Shown: positions 44,912 through 54,463 of the stretch, in pieces
Layout of the letters: each line of letters opens with the position of its first letter
Position numbering within the stretch: position 1 is the first letter of the stretch
Assembly (NCBI RefSeq): GCF_026870175.2
Contig: NZ_CP113977.2
Span: 1,550,001 to 1,614,000 of the forward strand
Length of the DNA stretch: 64,000 bases
Origin: Flavobacterium aestivum
GTDB lineage: Bacteria > Bacteroidota > Bacteroidia > Flavobacteriales > Flavobacteriaceae
Reading direction: 5' to 3'
Made by a program: the position numbers and the translations under genes
Notes under the pieces: model-generated
Databases searched by the model: none
Told to the model about the DNA's origin: nothing
Seen by the model: the letters and a program-made list of their open reading frames with translations, nothing else

Positions 44912-45127
44912 ATGAAAGTATTATTTACTTCAATTTTTATTGTTTTATCCAGTCTTCCAAAGAATAATACTGATAGTGTTTATATATGTATTAGTAAAAC
45001 AGCCAGTAAATATCATCTTACTACTAACTGTAGAGGTCTAAATCAATGTACACATGAGGTTAGAAAAGTTAGTTTGAAAGAGGCAAACGAACTTGGCTAT
45101 AAAGAATTGTGTGGATGGGAAAAATAA
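44912..45127 (+). CDS. Small Cys-containing secreted protein on the opposite strand
   Basis: 71 residues with a hydrophobic N-terminus (FTSIFIVLSSLP), then VYICISKTASKYHLTTNCRG, LNQCTHEVRKVSLKEANELG and YKELCGWEK. Four Cys and two His are spaced like a small metal-binding or disulfide fold; similar short proteins with this YH...C..L..C.H...C.WE pattern occur in Bacteroidota, with unknown function. It is the only plus-strand gene in the Rhs array and shares the downstream CCTCGC hairpin as terminator. Confidence 0.7.
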   Translation: MKVLFTSIFIVLSSLPKNNTDSVYICISKTASKYHLTTNCRGLNQCTHEVRKVSLKEANELGYKELCGWEK

Positions 45128-45146
45128 TTTAACGAAGCCCATAAAA

Positions 45147-45255
45147 AAACCTCGCATTTCGCGAGGTTTCTTCTTTTTATCCTTTATTTAAATTATTGAT
45201 ATTTTTCAATACGTTAGAAATATAAAACCGCATATTACTAACTTTGAAATACTAC
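45147..45255. repeat. Composite island repeat (hairpin plus palindrome), copy 6
   Basis: AAACCTCGC/GCGAGGTTT hairpin (45147-45169), the TTTTTATCCTTTATTTAAATTA segment, and the 60-bp palindrome (about 45195-45255) with CAATACGTTAGAAATATAAAA and CATATTACTAAC. It lies 4 bp after the stop of the first immunity gene and can also terminate the small plus-strand gene. Confidence 0.87.
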
Positions 45256-45259
45256 CGAT

Positions 45260-45826
45260 TTATTCAATACCCATAATTTCCTCTCTTTTAATTACTAAAT
45301 ATTTTGGTAAATAGTCATTCCTTACAACTTGATAACCATTTAAATAAAAATAGTACGATATAGTCATAATTTCATTCGGAGATGTTTCTTTTGAAATATT
45401 CAAGATATAAGAGCCTTTTTCAAAATCTTCTTTTTTACTATATTTTTTAAAAAAAGTTTCAAACGTTTGGTCCTTATATTCATTCTCAATCGTTTTACTC
45501 AATTTAAAAATTTTATACGGAATGTTATCAAAAACAGTTGTATTGAGCTGAATATTGTGATTTAAAACATCTGATAAAAATTCGTTATAACTCTTGAATA
45601 TTGATTTATAATGATAATTGTATACATAATTTAGATAATCAGCATTCGTTATAATTATTTGCTGGTTTTTTGACAGAACAAATAGATCTAAATTTCCAAA
45701 TTTAGAAGGGATTTTATAACTTCCTTCTGATAGTTTATTTATAACTTCATTTGATATTATCTCTTTCTTTTCCACACAAGAAGAAAAAATTGATACTAAA
45801 AATATAATAAAAATACACTTTTTCAT
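45260..45826 (-). CDS. Lipoprotein, candidate immunity protein of the full-length Rhs toxin
   Basis: The 188 residues begin with a lipoprotein signal (FLVSIFSSCVEKKE; Cys near 17), followed by an alpha/beta body rich in Tyr, Asn and Lys (LFVLSKNQQIIITNADYLN, EFLSDVLNHNIQLN). It starts 6 bp after the stop of the 1772-residue Rhs gene and is followed by the composite repeat. I recognise no family. Position, size and periplasmic anchoring suggest neutralisation of the HExxH tip; this is inference. Confidence 0.75.
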   Translation of the reverse strand: MKKCIFIIFLVSIFSSCVEKKEIISNEVINKLSEGSYKIPSKFGNLDLFVLSKNQQIIITNADYLNYVYNYHYKSIFKSYNEFLSDVLNHNIQLNTTVFDNIPYKIFKLSKTIENEYKDQTFETFFKKYSKKEDFEKGSYILNISKETSPNEIMTISYYFYLNGYQVVRNDYLPKYLVIKREEIMGIE

Positions 45827-45832
45827 TTTTAA

Positions 45833-48800
45833 CTATTTAAATTTATTACTAGGCGGTTCTTTTAAGTCTTTAGGATCAATAGGTTTACCATATTGTGTCC
45901 TTTCAAGTTGTTTTAATGTTTTTCTCATAAGATTTTCAAAAAATACAGCTCTTATTTCCGATGGATCTTTTTCATTATTTTCTGTGTCATCAGCCATATT
46001 TCCTATATCATAATCGAATTGATGTCTCATTTCGTGTGCAACTGCTGCATCATCTGAATCAGTAGTTCCTTCAGTTTTTTCATACTCTGCGTCATCCTCT
46101 TTAGAAAAATGATATGATGTACGTGTACCCACTGGTGAATTCTTATCTGATGTACTTGGTATACCATATGCACTGACGGCACTTTTATAACCTGTCTCTA
46201 CGTAATGATGAAGTTTACTTGTTTCAAGCTTATGTAATACTCCTTTTAGTCTAGAATCATTTGATTTTTCAATTTTTCTATATGTTGACAAAACTTTATA
46301 CATAGTAGGGTCAACACTTTCCTTTCCAGGATTATATCTTCTAGAGTATTTTCCATTTGCATCTAATTCATAAAAATTTCCTTTGCGATATTGAAAATTT
46401 CTTGCTTGATCTCCTTTTGTAACAATAAATATTATATCTCTACCGTCGGGGTCAATTGCATTTGTTGGATTATTAGCTACATAAGCATAAGGAGATAATG
46501 AAGAAAACTTTTCTGCTAATGGGTCAATACCCCACCAAGTACAATCTGCAGGGTCATAAAGTCTCGCCCCATAGTCATACATGTTAAGTCCAAGCTCATC
46601 TTGTAATTCCTTACCGCCAAAGAGTCGCTTTTGTGCGGGATTTGTTGAAGTTACGGTAGAATTATATCCTTGATGTTTTAAGCCAAAAGGGTAGTAATGA
46701 CTCTCCTCGATAATCTCACTATTGGTAATAGCTCCATCTCCATTGGCATCTCCATAGCTCAACCTAACATTCCCTAAATGGTCTTTGTACTGGAACACAT
46801 ATTTATAAGAACTTCCGTTAGGCTCTACGTAACCTTCCGCCGTTGGGAAAAATTGCAACACATTGTCTTTGTACTGGAACCCGCCCAAATAATTGGTAGT
46901 TGTAACAGTTGGTGTTGGCAACAAAGAATTAACCGTTTTCTGTACTTTTAGCCCAGCCGAGTTGTAAATATAGGCAATAGTATTTCCAGTTCCAAATGTT
47001 ATTTTAACAGGAAGATTCAAATGGTTGTACACAATATTGGTAATGTTCTTGTTTTTATCGGTAATCATGTTTCCATTCGAGTCATAACTATAATCATCAC
47101 CTGTTTTGTTACCATCAATAAAACCTTGACTGTCATTACCCGCAGGGCTGTCAGTTACTTTGGTAAGTTGGTTAGAGTTCGCATTGCTGTAATCATACGC
47201 TAAATCATCTATCTGAAAAATTATAGATGGTGCATCGCTGCCACCAAATCTTTGCAGAGAGGTGATATTACCATTTTTATCGTAACTCAAGCTCTCATTA
47301 TAGGCACCCGAAACCGGAATATTCTCCCCAGGTTTTTGGTAAATGGCCTTTTTTAATCTATTAAGATCATCGTATTGATACCCATAGGAACGGAGTGTGC
47401 CATCAGAGTTAGATCGCCAGAATGTTTCGGCTATATTGCCGTTATACAATGGCTTTAGATTTGCTACACTTCCTGCTACAACATTGTAGTTTATTTTGAA
47501 TCCAAACAAATCTTTTTCCGTAGTATTCAAAATCAAGTTGTTGCTGGAATCGTTGTTGATTCCTGTCATCCAGCCTCTTATGTTGTAGGTGTAGTCTATT
47601 TTTTGCAATGGAGTACCGCTGTTGTTCCCTACTTTTTTACTGCTTAGTTGCCCCAAATCATCATAGGTATTGGCAGCCAATAGCTGAATGGCACCACCAT
47701 TTATCTGATGGGTATGTGTGAGTATACGTCCTTGCGGAGAATAGGTGAAATCCTCTTTTGTGACAAGTTCAACATCGCCAGTAGTTCGTTTATGCTTGGC
47801 TATAGTGTACAGCAATTGCCCTGAAAAATCCAGTTTGCTATCAGTACTAGTATATCCATCTAAATAGTTTTGGACATAGCTGCGTATAGGTCTTGCCTTA
47901 GCATCATAGAACGTAGTAGAGGTTTCTCCTAAAGATGTTGAAGCAGTGGTTAATACCCTTGTCCAACTACCAGTTGCAAGACCTTTGGCATTAGCCAAAA
48001 CCGTTTGCCCTTCTATAGTAGTAGGAATAGTGGGTACATTAGGGAATGTGTAATTGTCATAATAATTAACCGTAAGTAGTTTAATGCTCGTAGGGGCAAC
48101 AGTATTGCTATAATACGCCTGAATCCCATCTATAGCACCCGAAGTTTGTTTGGTCTCAAACAAAACTGTGGCATTATTTTGAGCATTCTGCAGGGTAGTT
48201 CGGCTCAAAGCATCCGCAGTAGAATTTGACCAACCAGTGTAAACGGGTCTGCCAAAAGCATCATATTTAGTAATGAGCCAACCCACCGCAGTATCATCCT
48301 TAAATGGTGAATTTGCAGGACCTGTGGCAACGGGTCTGTCCAGTTTATCGTATACAATAAATTCCCATTGTTTGCCCGGTATTTTTTTCTCGACCAAACG
48401 GTTGCGATAATCGTATTTGTACTGGTAACACAATCCGTCTAGTACTTCCTGATTTATGGTTCCGTCAGCCTTTGGCGGAATTACATAGGTTAAATTGCCA
48501 TAAGTGTCATATACATAATGCGTATCGTGTTTGGTTCCGGATTCGTAGGTTCTCTTTAGGATTACCTTGCCCTCTTTGTTTTTAAACTCAACTGTACTTC
48601 CTCCGTTTTCGGTAGGATTGGCAGAACTGTTCTCATCATACGTAACCGTTTTGATTAGTTCACTGGCAGCATAATTTCCATCTTCAGACAAGGCAATATC
48701 AAACAATCCAGATCCGGCATTCCAGTTTGCGGCAGCGCGATAGAGTTTTACTTCGGTATCCGTATTGGTCTGATAATCCATCTTGATTTCGTGACCACCA

Positions 48801-51151
48801 TCCATAGCCCAATCATTACCCGGAGCCGCTTGTTTTATGACTCTGCCTAGAGGTGATAATTCTAATTTCTTTTCAGAAAAAGGATTGGCTGTATTTTCAT
48901 ATTTCTCTGCACTGTAAAAAGTAATGGCATTTTCTGCTGCATTTGCGTCATAAGCCATATTACTGGAATTTGCTGCATATGGCAGGTATTCCTTGGTTGG
49001 TCTGCCAAAATCATCGTAACCGGTAGAGGTTATTATATCCTTTCCTGCTGTAGATTGCTTATTGGCAATTTGTTGCACGGGTCTTCCCAGTCCGTCGAAA
49101 TACGTAATATTCACTAGCGCTTTTTCAGGAGTTGGTCCCTGTAAAATAGTATTTGTAGGCTCTTTATAAGTAGTCGTTATAATATAATTGTAGTCTGATG
49201 AAGGGGAAGCCAAACTACTGCAATCTGGGCTTGTTCCTGCTATTGTTGGACAATTATCCGAGTAATTGGCAACATACTTTCCGGCTGGTGGTGTACATTG
49301 TTGTACAAAATTTGATGGGTCACCCAGTCCGTCCTGTTCATTGTCTGCATACCATTTGGTATTAGGATTAAGATCGCCGTTCGAATCATCACAATCGGTA
49401 TTATTAGCCACATAACCCGTAGGTTGAATGCTATAGTAAAGAGTTATGTTAGGATTCCCAAATGTATCTTTATCAAAATCCTTATAAAAAGTTTGTGGTG
49501 GGATATTGGTAATAAACTCATTTCTATCATTATAATCACTGGCATTGGTCACATAGCCCGTTGGTTGAAGACTATAGTACAAACTCACGTTTGGATTCCC
49601 AAAAGTATCTTTGTCATAATCCTCATAAAAATTTCGGGGTTGAATGTTGATGATATTTCCCGTTCTGTCGTCATAATCACTGGCATTGGTTACATAGCCC
49701 GTAGGCTGATTGCTATAGTATACACTTACGTTGGGATTCCCAAAAGTGTCTTTATCATAATCCTCATAGAAAGTTCGAGGGGGAATATTGGTAATATTTC
49801 CCGTTCTGTCATCATAATCAGCATTATTGAGTACATATTTGTAAGGTTTGTTACAACTTGAAACTGTGACAGCCGGATCACCAAAAGTATCACCATCATT
49901 ATCATAATACCATACCCTAACGGTGTATACCGTTACATCGTAGTCATTACAATCATCCGCTGTATCTACATACCTATCAGGTTTTGTACAGCTTTGTTTA
50001 GTTTGTGATGCAGCTCCATGTCCGTCGCCATCATTATCAAAATACCATATAGTATTTGGTTTTATGAACCTATTTCCGTCATCGCAATCTCCAGACTCGC
50101 GAGCGTAACCTACCGGTTGTGTACAACTTTTAACAAAATTGTTGGTTACACCAAAACCATCGCCATCAACATCGCGATACCACATTACATCTGGATGCAC
50201 ATTAACATTACTGTCATTACAATCCCCACCCTTGAGAACATAGTCATGGTTAAGTGGAGGAGCGCATCCAAAACGAGAACCTGCACCTGCACCAAAAGTA
50301 TCATGATCGCTATCAATATACCAAACTGTATTGGGATTTAAGTCGTAATCAGAATCATTACAGTCATCACCATTGTCTGTATATCCTGCGGGTCTGGTAC
50401 AGCTTAAGACTGTTATCTCACGAACTCCGAAATTATCGCCATCTACATCTCTGTACCAAACTGTATTGGGGTTTATAGCGACATTTCCGTCATTACAATC
50501 TAAATTATTAGTTACATAACCATCAGGTTTTACACTACAGTATACCGTTACAGTTGGACTCCCAAAAGTATCGGTATCATAATCCCTGTAAAAAGTTTGT
50601 GGAGTAATATTAGTAATCGCTCCATTGGCATCATCGTAATCCCATGGATTTATTACATAATCAGCAGGTTGTATACAACCGATTATAGTAATTGAACGAT
50701 TCCCATAACCATCGTGATCCCCATCACGATACCAAACAGTAGTTGGTTTTATAGCTGCATTATTATCATTACAATCTAAATTATTGGTAACATAGTTAGG
50801 AGGTGCTATACTATAAAATACCCTTACGTTGGGATTACCAAAAGTATCCCCATCTGAATCGTGGTAAAAATATTGGGTAGGGGCTACATTGGTAATATAT
50901 TTATTGGTATCATCCAAATCATCCCCCTCAGCTACATACCCATCAATTTTGGTTGCACTCAGTCTGGTTCTTATGGGATCTCCAAATCCATCTTTATCAC
51001 TATCCCTATACCATGTAACAGGACGATCACCTCCTCCACCAGGAGGTGGTGCTGCCATTGGCATAGGCGCAGCTAATACTTTTTGATTGTTTTGGGAATA
51101 TCCTATTGTAGCTAAAAACAGCAAAAAGAAGATAAATGTAATTTTTTTCAT
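45833..51151 (-). CDS. Full-length Rhs polymorphic toxin with MopE-like repeats and HExxH tip
   Basis: 1772 residues. Signal peptide 1-19 (ATIGYSQ). About 45-650: thirteen repeats of roughly 45 residues with WYRDxDxDGFG, a C/P-G-Y segment and DCxDxN, resembling the MopE putative metal-binding family. From about 653: a DUF6443-like part (YFDGLGRPVQQIANKQ), then YD repeats. Near 1490: Rhs core (YPFGLKHQGYNS, GKELQDELGLNMYDYGARLY, DPDG). The tip (about 1572-1772) has AAVAHEMRHQFDYD, a zinc metallopeptidase HExxH, with a later Glu in PSEIRAVFFE. It is third in a four-gene operon and is the only copy with a signal peptide. The tip target is unknown. Confidence 0.9.
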   Translation of the reverse strand: MKKITFIFFLLFLATIGYSQNNQKVLAAPMPMAAPPPGGGGDRPVTWYRDSDKDGFGDPIRTRLSATKIDGYVAEGDDLDDTNKYITNVAPTQYFYHDSDGDTFGNPNVRVFYSIAPPNYVTNNLDCNDNNAAIKPTTVWYRDGDHDGYGNRSITIIGCIQPADYVINPWDYDDANGAITNITPQTFYRDYDTDTFGSPTVTVYCSVKPDGYVTNNLDCNDGNVAINPNTVWYRDVDGDNFGVREITVLSCTRPAGYTDNGDDCNDSDYDLNPNTVWYIDSDHDTFGAGAGSRFGCAPPLNHDYVLKGGDCNDSNVNVHPDVMWYRDVDGDGFGVTNNFVKSCTQPVGYARESGDCDDGNRFIKPNTIWYFDNDGDGHGAASQTKQSCTKPDRYVDTADDCNDYDVTVYTVRVWYYDNDGDTFGDPAVTVSSCNKPYKYVLNNADYDDRTGNITNIPPRTFYEDYDKDTFGNPNVSVYYSNQPTGYVTNASDYDDRTGNIINIQPRNFYEDYDKDTFGNPNVSLYYSLQPTGYVTNASDYNDRNEFITNIPPQTFYKDFDKDTFGNPNITLYYSIQPTGYVANNTDCDDSNGDLNPNTKWYADNEQDGLGDPSNFVQQCTPPAGKYVANYSDNCPTIAGTSPDCSSLASPSSDYNYIITTTYKEPTNTILQGPTPEKALVNITYFDGLGRPVQQIANKQSTAGKDIITSTGYDDFGRPTKEYLPYAANSSNMAYDANAAENAITFYSAEKYENTANPFSEKKLELSPLGRVIKQAAPGNDWAMDGGHEIKMDYQTNTDTEVKLYRAAANWNAGSGLFDIALSEDGNYAASELIKTVTYDENSSANPTENGGSTVEFKNKEGKVILKRTYESGTKHDTHYVYDTYGNLTYVIPPKADGTINQEVLDGLCYQYKYDYRNRLVEKKIPGKQWEFIVYDKLDRPVATGPANSPFKDDTAVGWLITKYDAFGRPVYTGWSNSTADALSRTTLQNAQNNATVLFETKQTSGAIDGIQAYYSNTVAPTSIKLLTVNYYDNYTFPNVPTIPTTIEGQTVLANAKGLATGSWTRVLTTASTSLGETSTTFYDAKARPIRSYVQNYLDGYTSTDSKLDFSGQLLYTIAKHKRTTGDVELVTKEDFTYSPQGRILTHTHQINGGAIQLLAANTYDDLGQLSSKKVGNNSGTPLQKIDYTYNIRGWMTGINNDSSNNLILNTTEKDLFGFKINYNVVAGSVANLKPLYNGNIAETFWRSNSDGTLRSYGYQYDDLNRLKKAIYQKPGENIPVSGAYNESLSYDKNGNITSLQRFGGSDAPSIIFQIDDLAYDYSNANSNQLTKVTDSPAGNDSQGFIDGNKTGDDYSYDSNGNMITDKNKNITNIVYNHLNLPVKITFGTGNTIAYIYNSAGLKVQKTVNSLLPTPTVTTTNYLGGFQYKDNVLQFFPTAEGYVEPNGSSYKYVFQYKDHLGNVRLSYGDANGDGAITNSEIIEESHYYPFGLKHQGYNSTVTSTNPAQKRLFGGKELQDELGLNMYDYGARLYDPADCTWWGIDPLAEKFSSLSPYAYVANNPTNAIDPDGRDIIFIVTKGDQARNFQYRKGNFYELDANGKYSRRYNPGKESVDPTMYKVLSTYRKIEKSNDSRLKGVLHKLETSKLHHYVETGYKSAVSAYGIPSTSDKNSPVGTRTSYHFSKEDDAEYEKTEGTTDSDDAAVAHEMRHQFDYDIGNMADDTENNEKDPSEIRAVFFENLMRKTLKQLERTQYGKPIDPKDLKEPPSNKFK

Positions 51152-51161
51152 AATTCTGTTT

Positions 51162-54100
51162 TTAGTTTTTATAATGGTATTGGTTCTCAGTTACAATTTT
51201 TCCCTGACTGTCTTTTACCACTTTCAGGCGATTAAATGGGTCATATTCATAATATGTTGTTAGGCCTTTAGGATCAGTTACTGTACTTATTCCCACTAAT
51301 GGTATATAGGTAAAGGTGGTTATCATTGCGTTTGGTAAATTATTTCTAAATGTTTCCTCATTAGTCGCATATGCTGCGATCGCCTGATCGTAAGTTGCAT
51401 TTTCAACTTTGGCAATTGGCTTGGTTTTATTGTATCCCCAGATAATGGCCACTGGTGTGCCGCTCTCTAAGGTATATTGGAGAATATTACCCACGTCATC
51501 GTATTTGTCGTATGTAATTTTTCTTTCCAGAGAATTTGCCGTTGGCAACGAATTAGGAAATTTGGCAGCATAAATAAACTTTGGCAATAGCAAATTAGCT
51601 GTCGTGGCATCCTTTGCAAATTCTGTTTTTTGCTCGGATAGTTTGACACCTCCTCTGTAAGTTTCTGTTTTTAATGGAGTATCAATTCTATTACTCTCTT
51701 TCATATCCAGTACAAAAGGTTCTGATGCCATAGCTAAATCGAGAGGATAATAATATTTGGTTTCTAATGTTTCCTTTAAGGAGGATTTGGTGCTTTGCGA
51801 TGTCATTTGTAGATGCGATGGATTAGTATACCCGTAGGTTGTTGTTGTTTCTACGGGATTTAATCCGTTAAGATCGTATTTTTTGGATACTGACGATTGC
51901 AGATAAAACCAATATGATTTTGTTGCATATTCTACTATACTCAAATAATCGATAGCATCTACAACTGCGAAGAGATCACTAAAATGTTTTCGAACATTAT
52001 AGTCCTTAACTTCCTTGCTATAAGAAGGATCCAGCTTATAATTGTTTTCATTCTCGGCTACAACCACTATTGAAGCAGTACCATTTTTTTTCTGAAATAC
52101 CTGTGATTTTATCTCCAGACCATTATCCCAACCAAAATTGGTTAACGGAGCACTTTTAATATCAACTGTCCCTAAAATTCTACTACTGCCATTGTTTTGA
52201 CCGTTAGCATCCAAATCATCTTCCCAATTATCTCTGTGCACAATAAATTCTTTCATTTCTCCACCATTCTCAAAAGCATCTCCACCTTCACTAACCGTTA
52301 CATACTTATAAAAGCAATTACTGCTTCCTGTATCAAACAAGGAAATTATACTACTGGAACTAACCACAAGATTACTGTTATCTGACATAAAAGTGCTACC
52401 AGGACCACTTTGGCACAATCTTCTTAGAAGTTCTATATCAATATAAAGAGGCGCTTTTCCTTTATCTCCAGATGAATGGGTGAGATCACTTTTTGAGGCA
52501 TAATAATAGCGCTTATAGTTCGCTCTAGCTGATGCCTCTGCAAAATCTTTGGTTGATTTAATGCGTACACCACCCGTTTCTAAATTTGTAGATATCTTTT
52601 CTGGTGCTGTTTTATAATAGGTCATCTCAACCCATGCTGAAGCGCGAAGTCCGCTTTTAAGTAGACTAACTGTATACAATTTACCTGCTTCAGCATCAAA
52701 ATAAACAGTATTGGTGACTTTTTTTATAACGGTATAAGCGCCTTTATAATAATAGGGAGTGCCAAACTGAGAGATTTGATAGAAATCCAAAAAATTTCCA
52801 GAATTTTCATCCTTTATTTGCATGGAAGCACTGTAATGTCCCGTATCACGCGGATCTGGAATTAGAACACCATTGTCATCATATTTGGGCTCCTCTTCGT
52901 TTGAATAATAAACATAGCCCGAAAATTCAATTCTCTGATTAATAGGCGAGGTAAAAGTAAAGGTACCTTTTTTTGGAGTATCATCTATACCATCATTATC
53001 TTCATCTACAAAGGGAAGATCAATTTTTTCTACTGTTTTTGCAGGATAAGTTGTTTTTTCCCCCCAGTAGGTATTACTCTCATAATCAAATTCGGTAAAT
53101 CCTTTAGTAGGATAAATGATTTTACTGAGCAAACCAATCTTGGCAAAATTGGCATTGGGTTCTTTATCCGCTCCGTTATAATCGATATCATTTAAACCAT
53201 ACTCCCTTATGTTTTTGGGTACTAAATTGGTATTACTGTTTTTCCCATTGTAATATCCCCAATGATCTTGGCTTGTTGCAAGTCTCTTGGGAAAACCGTT
53301 CGGATTGATGTACTCAAAAGCATATTTTTTAGTCGGGTCAATACATGTAATGTCTTGCAAAAACACACGCGCATTGGGCGTTTTTAAATAATTGAAGTTT
53401 ATTTTTTCAATCACAAGGCCATTAGCGTTGAATTGGGTGATAGTATTAATTTTGCTATTGCCATTGACTTCTTCATTAACTCCCGAAGCTGTATAATCGA
53501 AAGTAACATACCCATCACTGTTATTATTACTGTATATCTTATTCACTCTTTTGCCGATAACATTCATATTAAAAGAAACAATGGCACTAAGAGTTGGAGC
53601 ATTAGTATACGTACTCCCATCACAACCATTTTGTATTTGAGGATACGACATACTTAATGTTTGGGAATTGGATGCGATGTAATCCATATTGGCATCCTCA
53701 TAGCTAAGATATATTTCCGAGCCGTTGGGATGCACTATTTTACTTAAATACCATGCTGTGTTGGAACCACTTATTACTGAATGTCCTGCACCCATATTCC
53801 TAAAAGTGGTCATTTCTTTTTCCGTAAAATAATATTTAACGCCATTGGTGGTTGTCAGTAGAAAATCGGCATTATCCGTTCCGCATCGCGCTATTTTTAT
53901 TTTTTGATGGTTTACTAAAACCGGTACATTGTTTTTATCATATACAAATTTCCCCGAATTGCCATTAAAATTAAAAGAATAGATATCCCTTTCCGTATCG
54001 GCATTATCCTGTCCAGCAGCTTTGTAAAATTGTAATTTTTCTGCATCGGTTGCGGTTGATAAATTATCAGGCGGATAAACCCCAGTTTGGGTATCATCGG

Positions 54101-54455
54101 ATTTATCCCTTACCGTTCTGGTGATAACCCCTCCAAAATTAAGGTTCCAACCCAATCCTACATTCGAGGCAACTTCATCTACCTTTATTCCGTTAGAACC
54201 ATAAAAAAGCGATAGAGGTGATTCTAAATCTTTAGTCTTAAAAGTAATCAGCGGAACCGAAATATTTGCTGCTCCTGTAAACGTACCGACAGGGACATTG
54301 CCATATTTGCCCAATTCTCCCGCAGTAGGAGAGGGTGGGGTTATGTTGGGAAGGAATTTACCTGTATCTTGCGCAACTGCATTTAGACATGCAAAAATGA
54401 ACAACAGGAAAAAGACATATTGACTCCTGTTGTTGGTAGTATATATAGTACTCAT
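51162..54455 (-). CDS. Rhs/YD-repeat protein with SpvB/TcaC-like N-terminus
   Basis: 1097 residues, signal peptide near 10-28 (LNAVAQ). The N-terminal part (SPTAGELGKYGNVPVGTF, NISVPLITFKTKDLESPLSL, GIKVDEVASNVGLGWNLNFG) is the beta-propeller-like start seen in Bacteroidota Rhs and SpvB-type proteins. The end carries one or two YD repeats (STVTDPKGLTTYYEYDPFNR). It ends without an Rhs core or toxin tip. It lies 10 bp upstream of the tip-bearing Rhs gene, so the two probably supply the shell and the toxin-bearing half of one assembly (inference). Confidence 0.88.
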   Translation of the reverse strand: MSTIYTTNNRSQYVFFLLFIFACLNAVAQDTGKFLPNITPPSPTAGELGKYGNVPVGTFTGAANISVPLITFKTKDLESPLSLFYGSNGIKVDEVASNVGLGWNLNFGGVITRTVRDKSDDTQTGVYPPDNLSTATDAEKLQFYKAAGQDNADTERDIYSFNFNGNSGKFVYDKNNVPVLVNHQKIKIARCGTDNADFLLTTTNGVKYYFTEKEMTTFRNMGAGHSVISGSNTAWYLSKIVHPNGSEIYLSYEDANMDYIASNSQTLSMSYPQIQNGCDGSTYTNAPTLSAIVSFNMNVIGKRVNKIYSNNNSDGYVTFDYTASGVNEEVNGNSKINTITQFNANGLVIEKINFNYLKTPNARVFLQDITCIDPTKKYAFEYINPNGFPKRLATSQDHWGYYNGKNSNTNLVPKNIREYGLNDIDYNGADKEPNANFAKIGLLSKIIYPTKGFTEFDYESNTYWGEKTTYPAKTVEKIDLPFVDEDNDGIDDTPKKGTFTFTSPINQRIEFSGYVYYSNEEEPKYDDNGVLIPDPRDTGHYSASMQIKDENSGNFLDFYQISQFGTPYYYKGAYTVIKKVTNTVYFDAEAGKLYTVSLLKSGLRASAWVEMTYYKTAPEKISTNLETGGVRIKSTKDFAEASARANYKRYYYASKSDLTHSSGDKGKAPLYIDIELLRRLCQSGPGSTFMSDNSNLVVSSSSIISLFDTGSSNCFYKYVTVSEGGDAFENGGEMKEFIVHRDNWEDDLDANGQNNGSSRILGTVDIKSAPLTNFGWDNGLEIKSQVFQKKNGTASIVVVAENENNYKLDPSYSKEVKDYNVRKHFSDLFAVVDAIDYLSIVEYATKSYWFYLQSSVSKKYDLNGLNPVETTTTYGYTNPSHLQMTSQSTKSSLKETLETKYYYPLDLAMASEPFVLDMKESNRIDTPLKTETYRGGVKLSEQKTEFAKDATTANLLLPKFIYAAKFPNSLPTANSLERKITYDKYDDVGNILQYTLESGTPVAIIWGYNKTKPIAKVENATYDQAIAAYATNEETFRNNLPNAMITTFTYIPLVGISTVTDPKGLTTYYEYDPFNRLKVVKDSQGKIVTENQYHYKN

Positions 54456-54463
54456 TGTGTTTT

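Noticed and set aside
34171..45255. Integron attC sites
   Set aside because: The palindromes stand at cassette ends, but GTTAG precedes CACTAAC in one direction and the 7-base cores do not fit RYYYAAC...GTTRRRY in the right order. No integron integrase is present in the window.
49270..51060. CRISPR-like array
   Set aside because: The regular repeats in this stretch are codons of 13 protein repeats inside one long open frame, with variable sequence between them. No identical direct repeats with unique spacers exist.
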